Source of the DNA: Geobacillus sp. 46C-IIa
GTDB lineage: Bacteria > Bacillota > Bacilli > Bacillales > Anoxybacillaceae
Assembly: GCF_014679505.1 (NCBI RefSeq)
Contig: NZ_CP061474.1
Span: 248,001-312,000, forward strand
Reading direction: 5' to 3'
DNA: 64,000 bases
The notes beneath the pieces are model-generated. The model worked only from the letters and a program-made list of their open reading frames with translations. It was not told the origin of the DNA and did no database searches. This document shows positions 47,616-56,294 of the stretch, one piece after another. Position numbers and translations under genes: made by a program. The number at the start of each line of letters is the position of its first letter. The first letter of the stretch is position 1.

Positions 47616-48920
47616 ATGGTTTTTGTGTTAGACACAAATAAGTTTCCGCTTGCTCCTTGCCACGAAGCAGTTGCGAGAAAGCTGTTGAAACAAGGGAAGG
47701 CGGCGATTTACAAACGATTCCCATTTACCATTATCTTAAAAAAATCAGTGGACGAATCAGAAATTAAAACAACATATCGGCTGAAAATCGACTATGGAAG
47801 CAGACATACTGGATTAGCGATTTTGCGAGGACAAGAAGTGGTGTGGTTAGGGCAACTTGACCATCGCACAGACATCAAAGAAAGGATAGATAAAAGGCGT
47901 GCTTTTCGTCGAGCAAGACGAAATCGAAAAACAAGATACAGAAAACCACGCTTTCTGAACCGCAAGCAAAAAGAAGGATGGTTGCCGCCATCACTAGAGA
48001 GTCGTGTGCAAAATATCCAAACATGGGTTAACCGCCTAAAGAAGTTATGCCCCATTGGGTATATATCATACGAAAATGCCAAATTCGACACGCAACTAAT
48101 GCGAAATCCTGAAATCAGCGGCATTGAGTATCAGCAAGGCACGCTTCAAGGATACGAAGTAAGAGAATACTTGCTTGAAAAGTTTGGACGGAAGTGTTGT
48201 TATTGCGGAAAAGAAAATATTCCACTTGAAGTGGAGCATATTATTCCAAAATCGAGAGGCGGGACAGATCGAATAGATAACCTTTGCCTTGCATGTCGAG
48301 ATTGCAACCAAAGAAAAGGAAACCAAACAGCAGAAGAGTTTGGCTGTCCACACATTCAAAAACAAGTCAAAAAATCATTAAAAGACGCAAGTGTCATTAA
48401 CGCAACAAGATGGAAAGTGTACGAAGTATTAAAGCAGGCAGGATTAGATGTTGAGTGCGGAACAGGTGCACGAACAAAAATGAATCGTATTCGTTTAGGT
48501 TTGCCGAAAACACACTATTTTGATGCCTGTTGCGTTGGAGAAAGCACACCAAGCCACTTGTACTTCAAAACAAAAGAAGTGTTATTCATCAAGGCAAAAG
48601 GGCGTGGTAGTCGTTCACGCACAAACCTAGATAGATATGGCTTCCCAAGGGGTTATCTTGCAAGGCAAAAGTTCTTCTTTGGCTTCCAAACAGGAGACAT
48701 GGTTAAGGCTATTGTTCCAAGAGGAAAATACAAAGGTGTGTGGTTTGGTGAAGTGGCATGCAGGAAGACTGGAAGTTTTGACATCAAAGGAAAAGACGGT
48801 AAACGTATCGCACAAGGAATCAGCTATAAATATATTCAAGTTATTCAGCGGTTTGATGGATATGCCTATAGAAAGGAGGGAGTGGAACTTGCACAAGGCG
48901 CAATTCCTCCCCGTGCCTAA
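47616..48920 (+). CDS. iscB: IscB RNA-guided HNH/RuvC nuclease
   Basis: A 434-residue IscB, the ancestor type of Cas9. PLMP-like start (PLAPCHEAVARKLLKQGKA), RuvC-I Asp59 (LKIDYGSRHTG), Arg-rich bridge helix (IDKRRAFRRARRNRKTRYRK), RuvC-II Glu153 (ISYENAKFD), HNH with zinc cysteines (CCYCG, CRDC) and catalytic His208 (VEHIIPKSRGG), RuvC-III His300 and Asp303 (THYFDACCVG). All catalytic residues are present. ATG after GAGGAAAGGGGAG. It overlaps the right-end hairpin. Confidence 0.95.
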   Translation: MVFVLDTNKFPLAPCHEAVARKLLKQGKAAIYKRFPFTIILKKSVDESEIKTTYRLKIDYGSRHTGLAILRGQEVVWLGQLDHRTDIKERIDKRRAFRRARRNRKTRYRKPRFLNRKQKEGWLPPSLESRVQNIQTWVNRLKKLCPIGYISYENAKFDTQLMRNPEISGIEYQQGTLQGYEVREYLLEKFGRKCCYCGKENIPLEVEHIIPKSRGGTDRIDNLCLACRDCNQRKGNQTAEEFGCPHIQKQVKKSLKDASVINATRWKVYEVLKQAGLDVECGTGARTKMNRIRLGLPKTHYFDACCVGESTPSHLYFKTKEVLFIKAKGRGSRSRTNLDRYGFPRGYLARQKFFFGFQTGDMVKAIVPRGKYKGVWFGEVACRKTGSFDIKGKDGKRIAQGISYKYIQVIQRFDGYAYRKEGVELAQGAIPPRA

Positions 48921-49018
48921 AGGCAGGGGCTTCCTTGCGTGAGTTTCGTAAAGGGGGTGATTTCATTCAAGGGGTAACTCGTTTCATAAAACGATTCCGA
49001 ATAGAAAGGAGTGAGGGG

Positions 49019-50425
49019 ATGAAGCACGAACTAACCGCGCCGGTCACGCATAAGAACGAGGAAAAGCGGATCGTGTTCGGGCCGGTTCTTGTGCCAAACG
49101 AGCCGGACAGCGACGGTGACATGGTATCCGCTGAAAAAATCGAGGAAGTAGCGCACAAGTTTTTAGAGCAATACGGCAACATCGATTTGCAACACACGCT
49201 GAACAATGTCGGCAAGGTAGTGGAATCGTACATCTTGCCGTTTGACTGGAAGGTTGACGACGAGTTGACTGTCCCAAAAGGAAGTTGGATGATGGGTGTT
49301 CGTGTTCAGGATGAGGATGTCTGGCGGGCGGTGAAGGAAGGGAAACTGACTGGATTTTCGATCATGGGCGTTCCGAAAGCGGCGCTGAAATCCAAAGAAG
49401 CGGCGAAACGTACGACACTGGCCGACTTGGAACGATCCGCCGGCGATTGGGTAGTCAATGCCGTTTCCCTTGTCGACGAGCCTGCCGTGCCGAAAGCCAA
49501 ATTCATCGCGATCAAAAGCAAGGACAATCGAGAAGAAGCGGTGAAAAAGGCCATTCAAGGTTCGTTTGAATACATCAGCGAACTGTTGCGCGAAAAAGTC
49601 TATCAGACATTCGATAACGGCGCGTTTGATTCGTATGTCTATTCCATTTTCGAAGATTCCGTTGTGATCCGTGTCGATGACTTGGCGAGCGGCAAAAAAC
49701 GATTCTTCCAAATCGGCTACACGATCAACGAGCAGGGAGACGTCGAGTTTGTCGGCGACCTGCAAGAAGTTCGCATCGTGGAGAACATCATTCCTGTTGA
49801 ATCCCCTTCGCCGCAAAGCGTCGCTGTGGCCGCGCAGGCGGCTCTAGGAGACGAGCAAAGCGGCGGGCAAGGGGTAACCCTTTCAAGCGAAGAAAAAAGC
49901 CCACAGCGAGCGAATAAAAGCTTTTTCGATAGATTCAAAGAAAAGCTGGGGCTGAAACCATCCGAAAAGGCAGGGCGAAAAATTTCTGATGCGAACTACG
50001 AGAAGCTGAAAGCCGCGAAGGAAGTCATTGACGAACTGTTGCGGATTGCCGAAGAAGAACGAGCAAACAAATCGAAAGAAGGTGATGACGAAGTGAAAGT
50101 CGAGGACGTTCAAAAAATGATCGATGATTCGTTGAAACCCGTAAATGACAAGCTGTCGGAAATCATGAGCACGTTGAAAGGAGCGGCGCCGGAGAACGAG
50201 CCGCAAGAACCGCAGACTGAAGACGATGACCTCGAAGGCGAAGCCGCTGCCAAAAGCGAAGACGACAGCTACAAAGAGAAATACGAACAAGTCATGAAAC
50301 AGCTTGAAGAACTCAAACGGAAGATCCCGTTCTCGAAACGGCTGACGGGACAAGATGGCGCGGCGGAAAAATCGAAGCCGCAAGACGAATACGACCGCGA
50401 CCCGTTTGGATTCAAGCGCAAATAA
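49019..50425 (+). CDS. XkdF-like prohead protease/scaffold protein
   Basis: A 468-residue protein. The N-terminal ~170 residues match the XkdF putative serine protease (FGPVLVPNEPDSDGDMVSAEKIEEVAH, LTGFSIMGVPK, VSLVDEPAVPKAKF). The C-terminal half is acidic and coiled coil, as expected of a fused scaffold. ATG after AAAGGAGTGAGGGG was chosen over an upstream TTG lying in the IscB element end. Confidence 0.85.
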   Translation: MKHELTAPVTHKNEEKRIVFGPVLVPNEPDSDGDMVSAEKIEEVAHKFLEQYGNIDLQHTLNNVGKVVESYILPFDWKVDDELTVPKGSWMMGVRVQDEDVWRAVKEGKLTGFSIMGVPKAALKSKEAAKRTTLADLERSAGDWVVNAVSLVDEPAVPKAKFIAIKSKDNREEAVKKAIQGSFEYISELLREKVYQTFDNGAFDSYVYSIFEDSVVIRVDDLASGKKRFFQIGYTINEQGDVEFVGDLQEVRIVENIIPVESPSPQSVAVAAQAALGDEQSGGQGVTLSSEEKSPQRANKSFFDRFKEKLGLKPSEKAGRKISDANYEKLKAAKEVIDELLRIAEEERANKSKEGDDEVKVEDVQKMIDDSLKPVNDKLSEIMSTLKGAAPENEPQEPQTEDDDLEGEAAAKSEDDSYKEKYEQVMKQLEELKRKIPFSKRLTGQDGAAEKSKPQDEYDRDPFGFKRK

Positions 50426-50461
50426 ATGTCGGACAAAAAATAGAAAGGGAGTGTTGAATGT

Positions 50462-51379
50462 ATGCTGACGAACGACATGCTTCTTGGAAAATTGGAAAAT
50501 GTCTTGAAAGCCATCACGACGACTGACCTTGGCGCGTCTCGTTTAACTCCGGCCAAGCAACAGCTTTTCGTGCGGACGGTTTCCGAAGCCACTCGCATTT
50601 TGGATGAAGCGCGTCGGATTGACATGACGAGCCACACGCATGATATTGACCGCATTGCATTCGGTTCACGGATTTTGCAAGCGGCGACGGAAGGAGAAGC
50701 CCCGACTGGCGAAGCGAAGCCGGATTTTAGCACGAACAAACTTGAGTCGGTGGAGGTCATTGGCATTTCCGGCATCACCGACTCGACACTCGAGGACAAC
50801 ATCGAACGTGAAGGGTTTGAGGACACGCTGATTCAGTTGATTGCCGAACGTGTCGGTGTAGACCTTGAAGAACTGTTCCTCAACGGCGACAAAGCGAGCA
50901 GCGACCCGTTCTTGGCGAAAACGGACGGCTGGCTCAAGAAAGCGGCCAACCTTGTTCAAGGCACGACCGATTTTGATCCGACCAATGTCGAAGCGATGTT
51001 TGACGCGATGATTCAGGCTTTGCCGAAAAAATACCTGCGCGACCGTTCACAATGGCGTTTCTATGTGCATTGGGACATTGAAGACGCCTACCGTGACGTC
51101 CTCCGGGCTCGCGGCACGGGACTTGGCGACACGGCACAAACGACTGCGACACAATTGGCATACAAAGGAATTGCGGTCGTCGATTCGGCCAACATGCCTG
51201 CCGGAACGGCGTTCTTGGTCAATCCGGCGAACCTTGTTTACGGCATCTATCGCGACATTCGCATTGAACCGGATCGCCAACCGAAATTGCGCCGGACGGA
51301 TTTTGTCACGACCTTGCGTGTTGACTGCCACTTCGAGGACGAAAACGCGGCTGTCGTCGGTAAAGGATACACTGGCTGA
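50462..51379 (+). CDS. Major capsid protein
   Basis: A 305-residue protein after the protease/scaffold gene, with features of HK97-fold capsids (GISGITDSTLEDNIEREGFEDTL, ALPKKYLRDRSQWRFYVHW, GIAVVDSANMPAGTAFLVNP). Ribosome site AGAAAGGGAGTG. Confidence 0.9.
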   Translation: MLTNDMLLGKLENVLKAITTTDLGASRLTPAKQQLFVRTVSEATRILDEARRIDMTSHTHDIDRIAFGSRILQAATEGEAPTGEAKPDFSTNKLESVEVIGISGITDSTLEDNIEREGFEDTLIQLIAERVGVDLEELFLNGDKASSDPFLAKTDGWLKKAANLVQGTTDFDPTNVEAMFDAMIQALPKKYLRDRSQWRFYVHWDIEDAYRDVLRARGTGLGDTAQTTATQLAYKGIAVVDSANMPAGTAFLVNPANLVYGIYRDIRIEPDRQPKLRRTDFVTTLRVDCHFEDENAAVVGKGYTG

Positions 51380-51393
51380 TGAGGTGAGCAGGG

Positions 51394-51753
51394 ATGAAAA
51401 CATTAAGAGTGACGAACAAAGGGAAGAAAGCTCGATACCGCCTCGGTGTCGAGTTTCCTCCTAATCAAACTGTCGAAATCACGGTTTCCAATCGTGAATA
51501 TCTAACCGTGAAAGCGGTGCGGGATTTTGAGGTGGAAATCGTGAGTGAAGGCGACAAAAGCGAAACGGAACGTCGTCACGAAAGTGCCGAACCCACCGAA
51601 CCTGCCTTGGACGTTCAAAGCATGACGATTGACGAGGTGCTAGAGGCGATTAAAGAAGGCAAGCTGTCCGTTGACGAAGCGTTGTCCCAAGAGAAAGCAG
51701 GCAAGAAGCGTTCCACGCTCATCGACAAGCTCGAAGCGTTGAAAGAAGAGTGA
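51394..51753 (+). CDS. Head accessory protein, hypothetical
   Basis: A 119-residue protein with a beta-rich first half and an acidic helical tail containing a HeH/SAP-like end (DEVLEAIKEGKLSVDEALSQEKAG...). Typical gene position between capsid and connector. Confidence 0.6.
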   Translation: MKTLRVTNKGKKARYRLGVEFPPNQTVEITVSNREYLTVKAVRDFEVEIVSEGDKSETERRHESAEPTEPALDVQSMTIDEVLEAIKEGKLSVDEALSQEKAGKKRSTLIDKLEALKEE

Positions 51754-51759
51754 TAGCCG

Positions 51760-52185
51760 ATGCCATTGTTTGAAAAACCAGTGACCGAGGTGGTGACGCC
51801 GCAGGACGTCCTTGATTTGACGGGCGTTTCTGCGGATCACTTTGGATTTCCACCGGACGTTGGCGATCCCGAAACGAAATTGGACAGTTTGTTGTCTACA
51901 TGGATTGAGCGGATTGCATCACATATCCATGCCAGGCTCAAACGGACTGTTCTTGAAACGGATGACGACTATTTGGCGATTCAAGACGTTTTATTGCGGA
52001 CTGTCGCCAAAGTTGTCGCGGTCGCCCAACAGCAACGTTCCAGTCCGATTATTCAAATTGACGACTTTGCCGTCTCCATTTTGAATACATCGGACGTCAC
52101 TAAGGATTTAGGGACAGAATTGCGGCCGTTTATGAAGCAAAGTATTGACGTTTTCCTTTCATCCGATGACTTTGTAGAGGCGTGA
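51760..52185 (+). CDS. Head-tail connector (gp6/YqbG-like)
   Basis: A 141-residue mostly helical protein (VTPQDVLDLTGV...WIERIASHIHARLKR) of the size, position and pattern of head-completion adaptors. Confidence 0.72.
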   Translation: MPLFEKPVTEVVTPQDVLDLTGVSADHFGFPPDVGDPETKLDSLLSTWIERIASHIHARLKRTVLETDDDYLAIQDVLLRTVAKVVAVAQQQRSSPIIQIDDFAVSILNTSDVTKDLGTELRPFMKQSIDVFLSSDDFVEA

Positions 52186-52190
52186 TAAAT

Positions 52191-52616
52191 ATGTTTGATG
52201 CTGAAATTAGGATGGACGATTTACGGAGCTTGATTCCACGCATGAGAGCGGCGCTGAACCGTGCAACAGAGTTGACCGCGCTCGAAGTGTGGGGCAATTT
52301 GATGGAGTTTTCGCCGCAAGACCACGGGCGCTTGGCCGGATCATGGAAATTGCAAAAACGAAACGCGCGGTTCTATACAGTCGGAACGAACGTGGAATAT
52401 GCGCTCGTGCAAAACTACGGTTCTGGACCATATACGATTTACCCCCGACGGGCACAAGCGTTGCGGTTTGAAGTGAACGGGGAAGTGGTTTTTGCCAAAA
52501 AGGTCAATCACCCGGGAATCAAGCCGAAACGCTTCATTGAGAGATCAATTGCCGCAGCCGAGCGGCGAATTGACGATTTCGTTGAACAGGCGTTGAGGGA
52601 AGTGAAATTGATATGA
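52191..52616 (+). CDS. HK97 gp10-like head-tail joining protein
   Basis: A 141-residue protein with the gp10 pattern (WGNLMEFSPQDHGRLAGSW, VEYALVQNYGSGPYTI, HPGIKPKRFIERSI). ATG 52191 after AGAGG; GTG 52182 is an alternative. Confidence 0.82.
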   Translation: MFDAEIRMDDLRSLIPRMRAALNRATELTALEVWGNLMEFSPQDHGRLAGSWKLQKRNARFYTVGTNVEYALVQNYGSGPYTIYPRRAQALRFEVNGEVVFAKKVNHPGIKPKRFIERSIAAAERRIDDFVEQALREVKLI

Positions 52617-53056
52617 TTCAAAGAAAGCCTCTCAAAGACATTCACAAGGAGATTCGGGCGAAGATTCGGGAAGTATTGGAGCAGGCGCCGGAACTCGATG
52701 AAATCAAACGGATTGTCTACGGAGAAAAGGTGAGAGTCGGGACGTTGCAAACGCCTGCTATTTGGATTGTGCCGGAGCCGTATGCCCCGAACTTGCTTGG
52801 CGGTCACACGGCCGATCACGACATACGGTTCAATTTTGTCGTCCTTGTCAAGGCGAACGACCCCGAAGAAGCGCTTGAGAAAGCACACGACTTGGCGTTG
52901 ACGGTCTATGACGTACTGATGCAAGACCGGACGCTAGGCGGCACTGTGGCAGATGTACGACCGACACAAATCGACCCTGCCTACGAGATGGGCAATAACA
53001 CGCAGGTCTGTTGGTCTGCGGTTCAATTTGATTTTCGAGTGAAACGGAGGGAGTAG
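52613..53056 (+). CDS. Tail completion/terminator-like protein
   Basis: A 147-residue alpha/beta protein in the tail-terminator position (before the tail tube gene). The layout resembles gpU-like minor tail proteins. Overlaps the previous gene by 4 nt. Confidence 0.65.
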   Translation: MIQRKPLKDIHKEIRAKIREVLEQAPELDEIKRIVYGEKVRVGTLQTPAIWIVPEPYAPNLLGGHTADHDIRFNFVVLVKANDPEEALEKAHDLALTVYDVLMQDRTLGGTVADVRPTQIDPAYEMGNNTQVCWSAVQFDFRVKRRE

Positions 53057-53057
53057 C

Positions 53058-53270
53058 ATGGCGAAAGTGCCAAAATACATCGGAAAAGGTGAAGGTGGCG
53101 CTGGCGTTGCTCAACTGCCGGCGATTTTTTATGACTTGATTGACGACTTGAACGAACTGCGGAACAAACAAATCGCCCTGTTGCAAAAACTTGACGCGGA
53201 TGCCGGAACAGCGGACACCGACTATGAAGCTACCCTAACCCCTGCACCACTCAAGACCGTCAAAGAGTGA
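53058..53270 (+). CDS. Hypothetical small tail-region protein
   Basis: A 70-residue helical protein (QLPAIFYDLIDDLNELRNKQIA...), two bases after the previous stop. Function unknown. Confidence 0.55.
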   Translation: MAKVPKYIGKGEGGAGVAQLPAIFYDLIDDLNELRNKQIALLQKLDADAGTADTDYEATLTPAPLKTVKE

Positions 53271-53281
53271 GGTGATGACAC

Positions 53282-54232
53282 ATGGCGATTACTCGCTACT
53301 TGATGATTGGCGAGGAAACGGAATTCGGGGTGGAAGCGGCGCAATATGCAGAAACACTTGACCCAGAAAGCGTTTCGATCGAGCCTGCCGAAGACGACAA
53401 GCTGATTTACGAAGGCATTTCCGGCTTGGATCGCGTGGCGCAATTGGGTGTGTACTCAACAGGCGGCGCGATTACGTTGCCACTTGACGACAAGGCAACG
53501 GGCTGGTTTTGGAAGTGGGCGTTAGGCGGCTATGAAGTGACAGGGGACGCCACGACCGGCTATACGCACACGTTCTATCCTGCCCGCAGTGCGCTGATGC
53601 CTTCATTTTCGGCGAAAGTCGGGAAGGACATTATGGAGCATGTGTTCCTTGGCAACGTGATTGAGTCGCTTGAATTGGAGATCGAGAACGAATGGGCGCT
53701 GCTAACGGTCAACACGTTAGGTGCATCGGACAAACGTGCGCCGTTGGCCACCAACATTCAATTCACGGAAGGGAACGTCTTCACCGCGCCAATGGCGGCG
53801 CTTGAAAAAGACGGAACGGATATGAGCGCGTCTGTAAACAGCTTGACGCTGACGGTGGAGACAGGCGCGGACATTGAGAGTGCCCAAGGATTTGGCTCTC
53901 GTTTCCCGAAAAAAGCGTTCATGGGTTCGATGGTTGTTACGTTAGAGGTTGCCCTTGGATTCGACAGCGACCAAGAGCTGATCGCCTTTTGGGGCGGCGC
54001 GGACGGTCCAAGCACTGACACATTGCAGGAATTCGGATACACGTTGCATCTAGGGAGCAATTTGGACATCATTTTCCCGCGTCTGATTTATACAGCATCG
54101 AGCCAACCGGTCGAAGGGCGGGAAGGAATTGTTCAGACAGTAACAGCGCGAGCCTTGTTTGACCAAGCGACAGGAACAGGACCCATTCAGGTGTCGCTGA
54201 CGAACGACAAGGCATCGTATACAGTCGCATGA
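53282..54232 (+). CDS. Tail tube (major tail) protein
   Basis: A 316-residue beta-rich protein in the position of the siphovirus tail tube, between tail-terminator and tail-chaperone genes (YLMIGEETEFGVEA..., GFGSRFPKKAFMGSMVVTLE). A terminator follows, consistent with its high expression. Confidence 0.82.
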   Translation: MAITRYLMIGEETEFGVEAAQYAETLDPESVSIEPAEDDKLIYEGISGLDRVAQLGVYSTGGAITLPLDDKATGWFWKWALGGYEVTGDATTGYTHTFYPARSALMPSFSAKVGKDIMEHVFLGNVIESLELEIENEWALLTVNTLGASDKRAPLATNIQFTEGNVFTAPMAALEKDGTDMSASVNSLTLTVETGADIESAQGFGSRFPKKAFMGSMVVTLEVALGFDSDQELIAFWGGADGPSTDTLQEFGYTLHLGSNLDIIFPRLIYTASSQPVEGREGIVQTVTARALFDQATGTGPIQVSLTNDKASYTVA

Positions 54233-54266
54233 GGATAGGCAAAACGCTTATCCTCATCTGTTTTTT
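54231..54266 (+). terminator. Terminator after the tail tube gene
   Basis: GAGGATA-G-GC and GC-T-TATCCTC form a stem, followed after 5 nt by TTTTTT. Probably partial, leaving read-through for the tail genes. Confidence 0.75.
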
Positions 54267-54304
54267 AGAAGGACGAAAACAAACGGAATTTGGAGGGAAA
54301 ACGA

Positions 54305-54733
54305 ATGGCTAAAAAATTGACTGCCGGTGTATTGAACGGAACAGCCTACCAAGAAACGATGACCGTGACGTGGAACGGAGAAGAATTTGAGGTGGATATT
54401 CGCCCTCTGAACAACAAAGAGGCACTGGAAGTCGAAGAACTCATGCAAGAAGGCGTGGCAGTGAAAGGAACGCCAACACTGAAAGGCAAGGTGGCACAAA
54501 CACTTCAATTCGATACAAAAGCCAACCTGCGCGGCCGGAAACGGGCGGCAATCAAAGCCGTGGCATACGGGACGGTTGACCCGATGATTACAGAACAAGT
54601 AGTGGAAAACGAGTTCCCGCCGAAGTTGGTTGATGAAATCGCCAACCGAATTTACGAGATCACGGGCATCGGGAACAAACAACAAGTTCAAGAAGCGGTG
54701 GAAAACGATGATGATTCCTTTCTTCAGTCGTGA
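54305..54733 (+). CDS. Tail assembly chaperone, short form (gpG-like)
   Basis: A 142-residue protein just before the tape-measure gene, the fixed position of tail chaperones. Its end overlaps a +1-frame open reading frame (54708-54920). ATG after TTGGAGGG. Confidence 0.8.
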   Translation: MAKKLTAGVLNGTAYQETMTVTWNGEEFEVDIRPLNNKEALEVEELMQEGVAVKGTPTLKGKVAQTLQFDTKANLRGRKRAAIKAVAYGTVDPMITEQVVENEFPPKLVDEIANRIYEITGIGNKQQVQEAVENDDDSFLQS

Positions 54734-54920
54734 AGGAAGGAATTTTTATTTTCTCGTGAAAGAGTGTGGCGTTTCGCCACTCGACATTCCTTACATGACG
54801 CCCTTGCAACAAGAAGTGCTGATTGCACACCATAACAAGATTCAAAAAGAACGCCAAAAAGAAGCGGAGAAACTGCGTAGAAAGCTCCCTTCGCGAGTGC
54901 GTTTACGAAAGGGGAGATGA
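54708..54920 (+). CDS. Tail assembly chaperone, frameshift-encoded C-terminal part (gpT-like)
   Basis: The frame is +1 relative to the short form. A TTT-C site near the overlap would let tRNA-Phe slip from TTT to TTC, giving a fused product ending in ...REGRNFYFLVKECGVSP and a Lys/Arg-rich tail. Independent initiation at ATG 54708 is possible but has no ribosome site. Confidence 0.7.
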   Translation: MMIPFFSREGRNFYFLVKECGVSPLDIPYMTPLQQEVLIAHHNKIQKERQKEAEKLRRKLPSRVRLRKGR

Positions 54921-54923
54921 TGC

Positions 54924-55994
54924 ATGGCGGAACAAGTCGTTCAAATTGCCATTTCCGGTGTAGATGAAGTGTCCGGTATTTTGAACCGCGTCACCCGAAA
55001 CGCGGAAAAGGCGTTCCAATCGGTTGAAAGTGCCATCGAATCGGTGCCGGACTTGGACATTCAAGCCGACATGTCTCCTATTGTCCGACTGGAAGGGGCA
55101 ATTCGAGAACTCACTCAAGCCATCCGTTCCATGCCCTCCCCGAAAGTGGATACGTCTCAGGCAAGGGGCGAACTCAAGAAACTACAAGACGAAGCGGAGA
55201 ATACGCAGAAATCGCTGAAAGACATTAATTTCGAGCCTGTCCTGTCCGGTATGGCGACAGGCGCAGGCATTTCAGCGGTTGTCGGGAAAGCGTTAGAGAG
55301 CGTGAACACGGAGACGAAAATTCACGTCTCCTTCGACGTTCCTCCCGAGTCTATCCAAGCAGTCAAAGAAGCAACAAACACGGTCAAAGCGTACGGGATT
55401 GACGCGGAAAGCGCCCTAGAAGGTGTGCGCCGTCAATTCGCGCTGAATGCTGATGCGAGTGATGCGGCAAACCGGAAAATTGTCGAAGGAGCCGGAGCGA
55501 TCGCCGCCGCCTATTCGGGAATCGACTTTACGGAGCTCATCCAAGAAGTGAACGAGATTGGCAGCGAACTTGAAATGTCAGACCAGCAAGCGCTTGGGCT
55601 TGTCAATTCGCTGTTGCGCATTGGATTTCCGCCTGAACAGCTCGACATCATTTCGGAGTACGGCCAACAATTGAACCGCGCCGGATTTGAGGCGAATGAG
55701 ATTCAAGCAATTTTCGCCGCAGGGGTCGAAACGGGGACGTGGAACATCGACAACCTGCTTGACGGCCTCAAGGAAGGCCGCATTCGCCTTGCAGAATTCG
55801 GGCAGGGTGTGAATGAAACGACGGTCGAACTCTTGAAAGGAACAGGCATCTCCGCGAAGCAGTTGCAGGCATGGGGACAGGCCGTCGCCGCAGGTGGTGA
55901 GCGAGGGCGGACGGCTATGCAACAGGTTGCCAAAGCGCTGATGAACGTCGATGATGAAACGAAGCGAAACGCCTTGGGGGTAGCGATTTTCGGT
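54924..55994 (+). CDS. Tape-measure protein, exon 1
   Basis: The first 357 codons of the tail tape-measure protein, which sets tail length. Residues resemble the TP901 core (AEFGQGVNETTVELLKGTGISAK, RNALGVAIFG). The frame runs on to a stop at 56057 inside a group I intron. Removing 55995-56294 joins Gly357 (GGT) to Thr (ACC) in frame, producing an 878-residue protein with the expected FG-TMWEDQGD junction. Confidence 0.88.
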
Positions 55995-56294
55995 AAACGA
56001 AGGTTGTGCCGAAACAAAACCGGGCAAAATCGGTGGAAGCTAAGTGAATCGGCGTGAAGTTGGAGCCGGTTCATATGCCAACACCGAGGTAACGGGGAAC
56101 ACCACCCTGCACCGTAGAGCGTAGGCGGTGAGCGTTAAGGGAGCAATAATCCGCCCAAGAGTGTCCGGCAACCAACATTTGTTGGTTGAAAATGTACGCC
56201 GAACCGGGCTGGAATTGACCAGCCGTATCCCGTGAAAGGGTATGAGGGAAACCTCCGGAAGCAGAGGATAAAAAGCCTTTGCGATAACAAATTG
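55995..56294 (+). ncRNA. Group I intron (300 nt, no ORF) in the tape-measure gene
   Basis: P1: exon TTTCGGT (55988-55994) pairs with the internal guide GCCGAAA (56008-56014), giving the conserved U-G at the splice site. P4: TCGGTG (56030) with CACCGA (56082), joined by GAAGCTAAG. P7: GCGTA (56119) with TACGC (56195). P8: CAACCAAC-ATTT-GTTGGTTG (56169-56188). P9: GGCTGG/CCAGCC (56207-56224). The last base is the conserved G. The P4-P5 region strongly resembles the Azoarcus tRNA-Ile intron as I remember it. No homing endonuclease is encoded. Confidence 0.88.

Larger units (their letters stand above)
47375..48940 (+). mobile_element. IscB-only IS200/IS605-type element in the head operon
   Basis: The left end has subterminal hairpins CCCAACGACT-AA-AGTCGTGGG and GGGCTTATAAGCCC (47383-47414). 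The right end has CCCC-GT-GCCT-AA-AGGC-A-GGGG (48909-48929). It contains iscB but no TnpA transposase, so it would need TnpA in trans. It sits exactly between two intact head genes. Boundaries are estimates to within about 5 nt. Confidence 0.85.

Noticed and set aside
47616..48920. Homing HNH endonuclease or small Cas9
   Set aside because: PLMP start, split RuvC with HNH, 434 residues, IS200/IS605 end hairpins and an upstream RNA identify IscB; no CRISPR array or Cas genes are present.
55995..56294. Group II intron
   Set aside because: No GUGYG start and no domain V with matching 3' strand; the segment AGCCGTATCCCGTGAAAGGG does not pair as domain V should.
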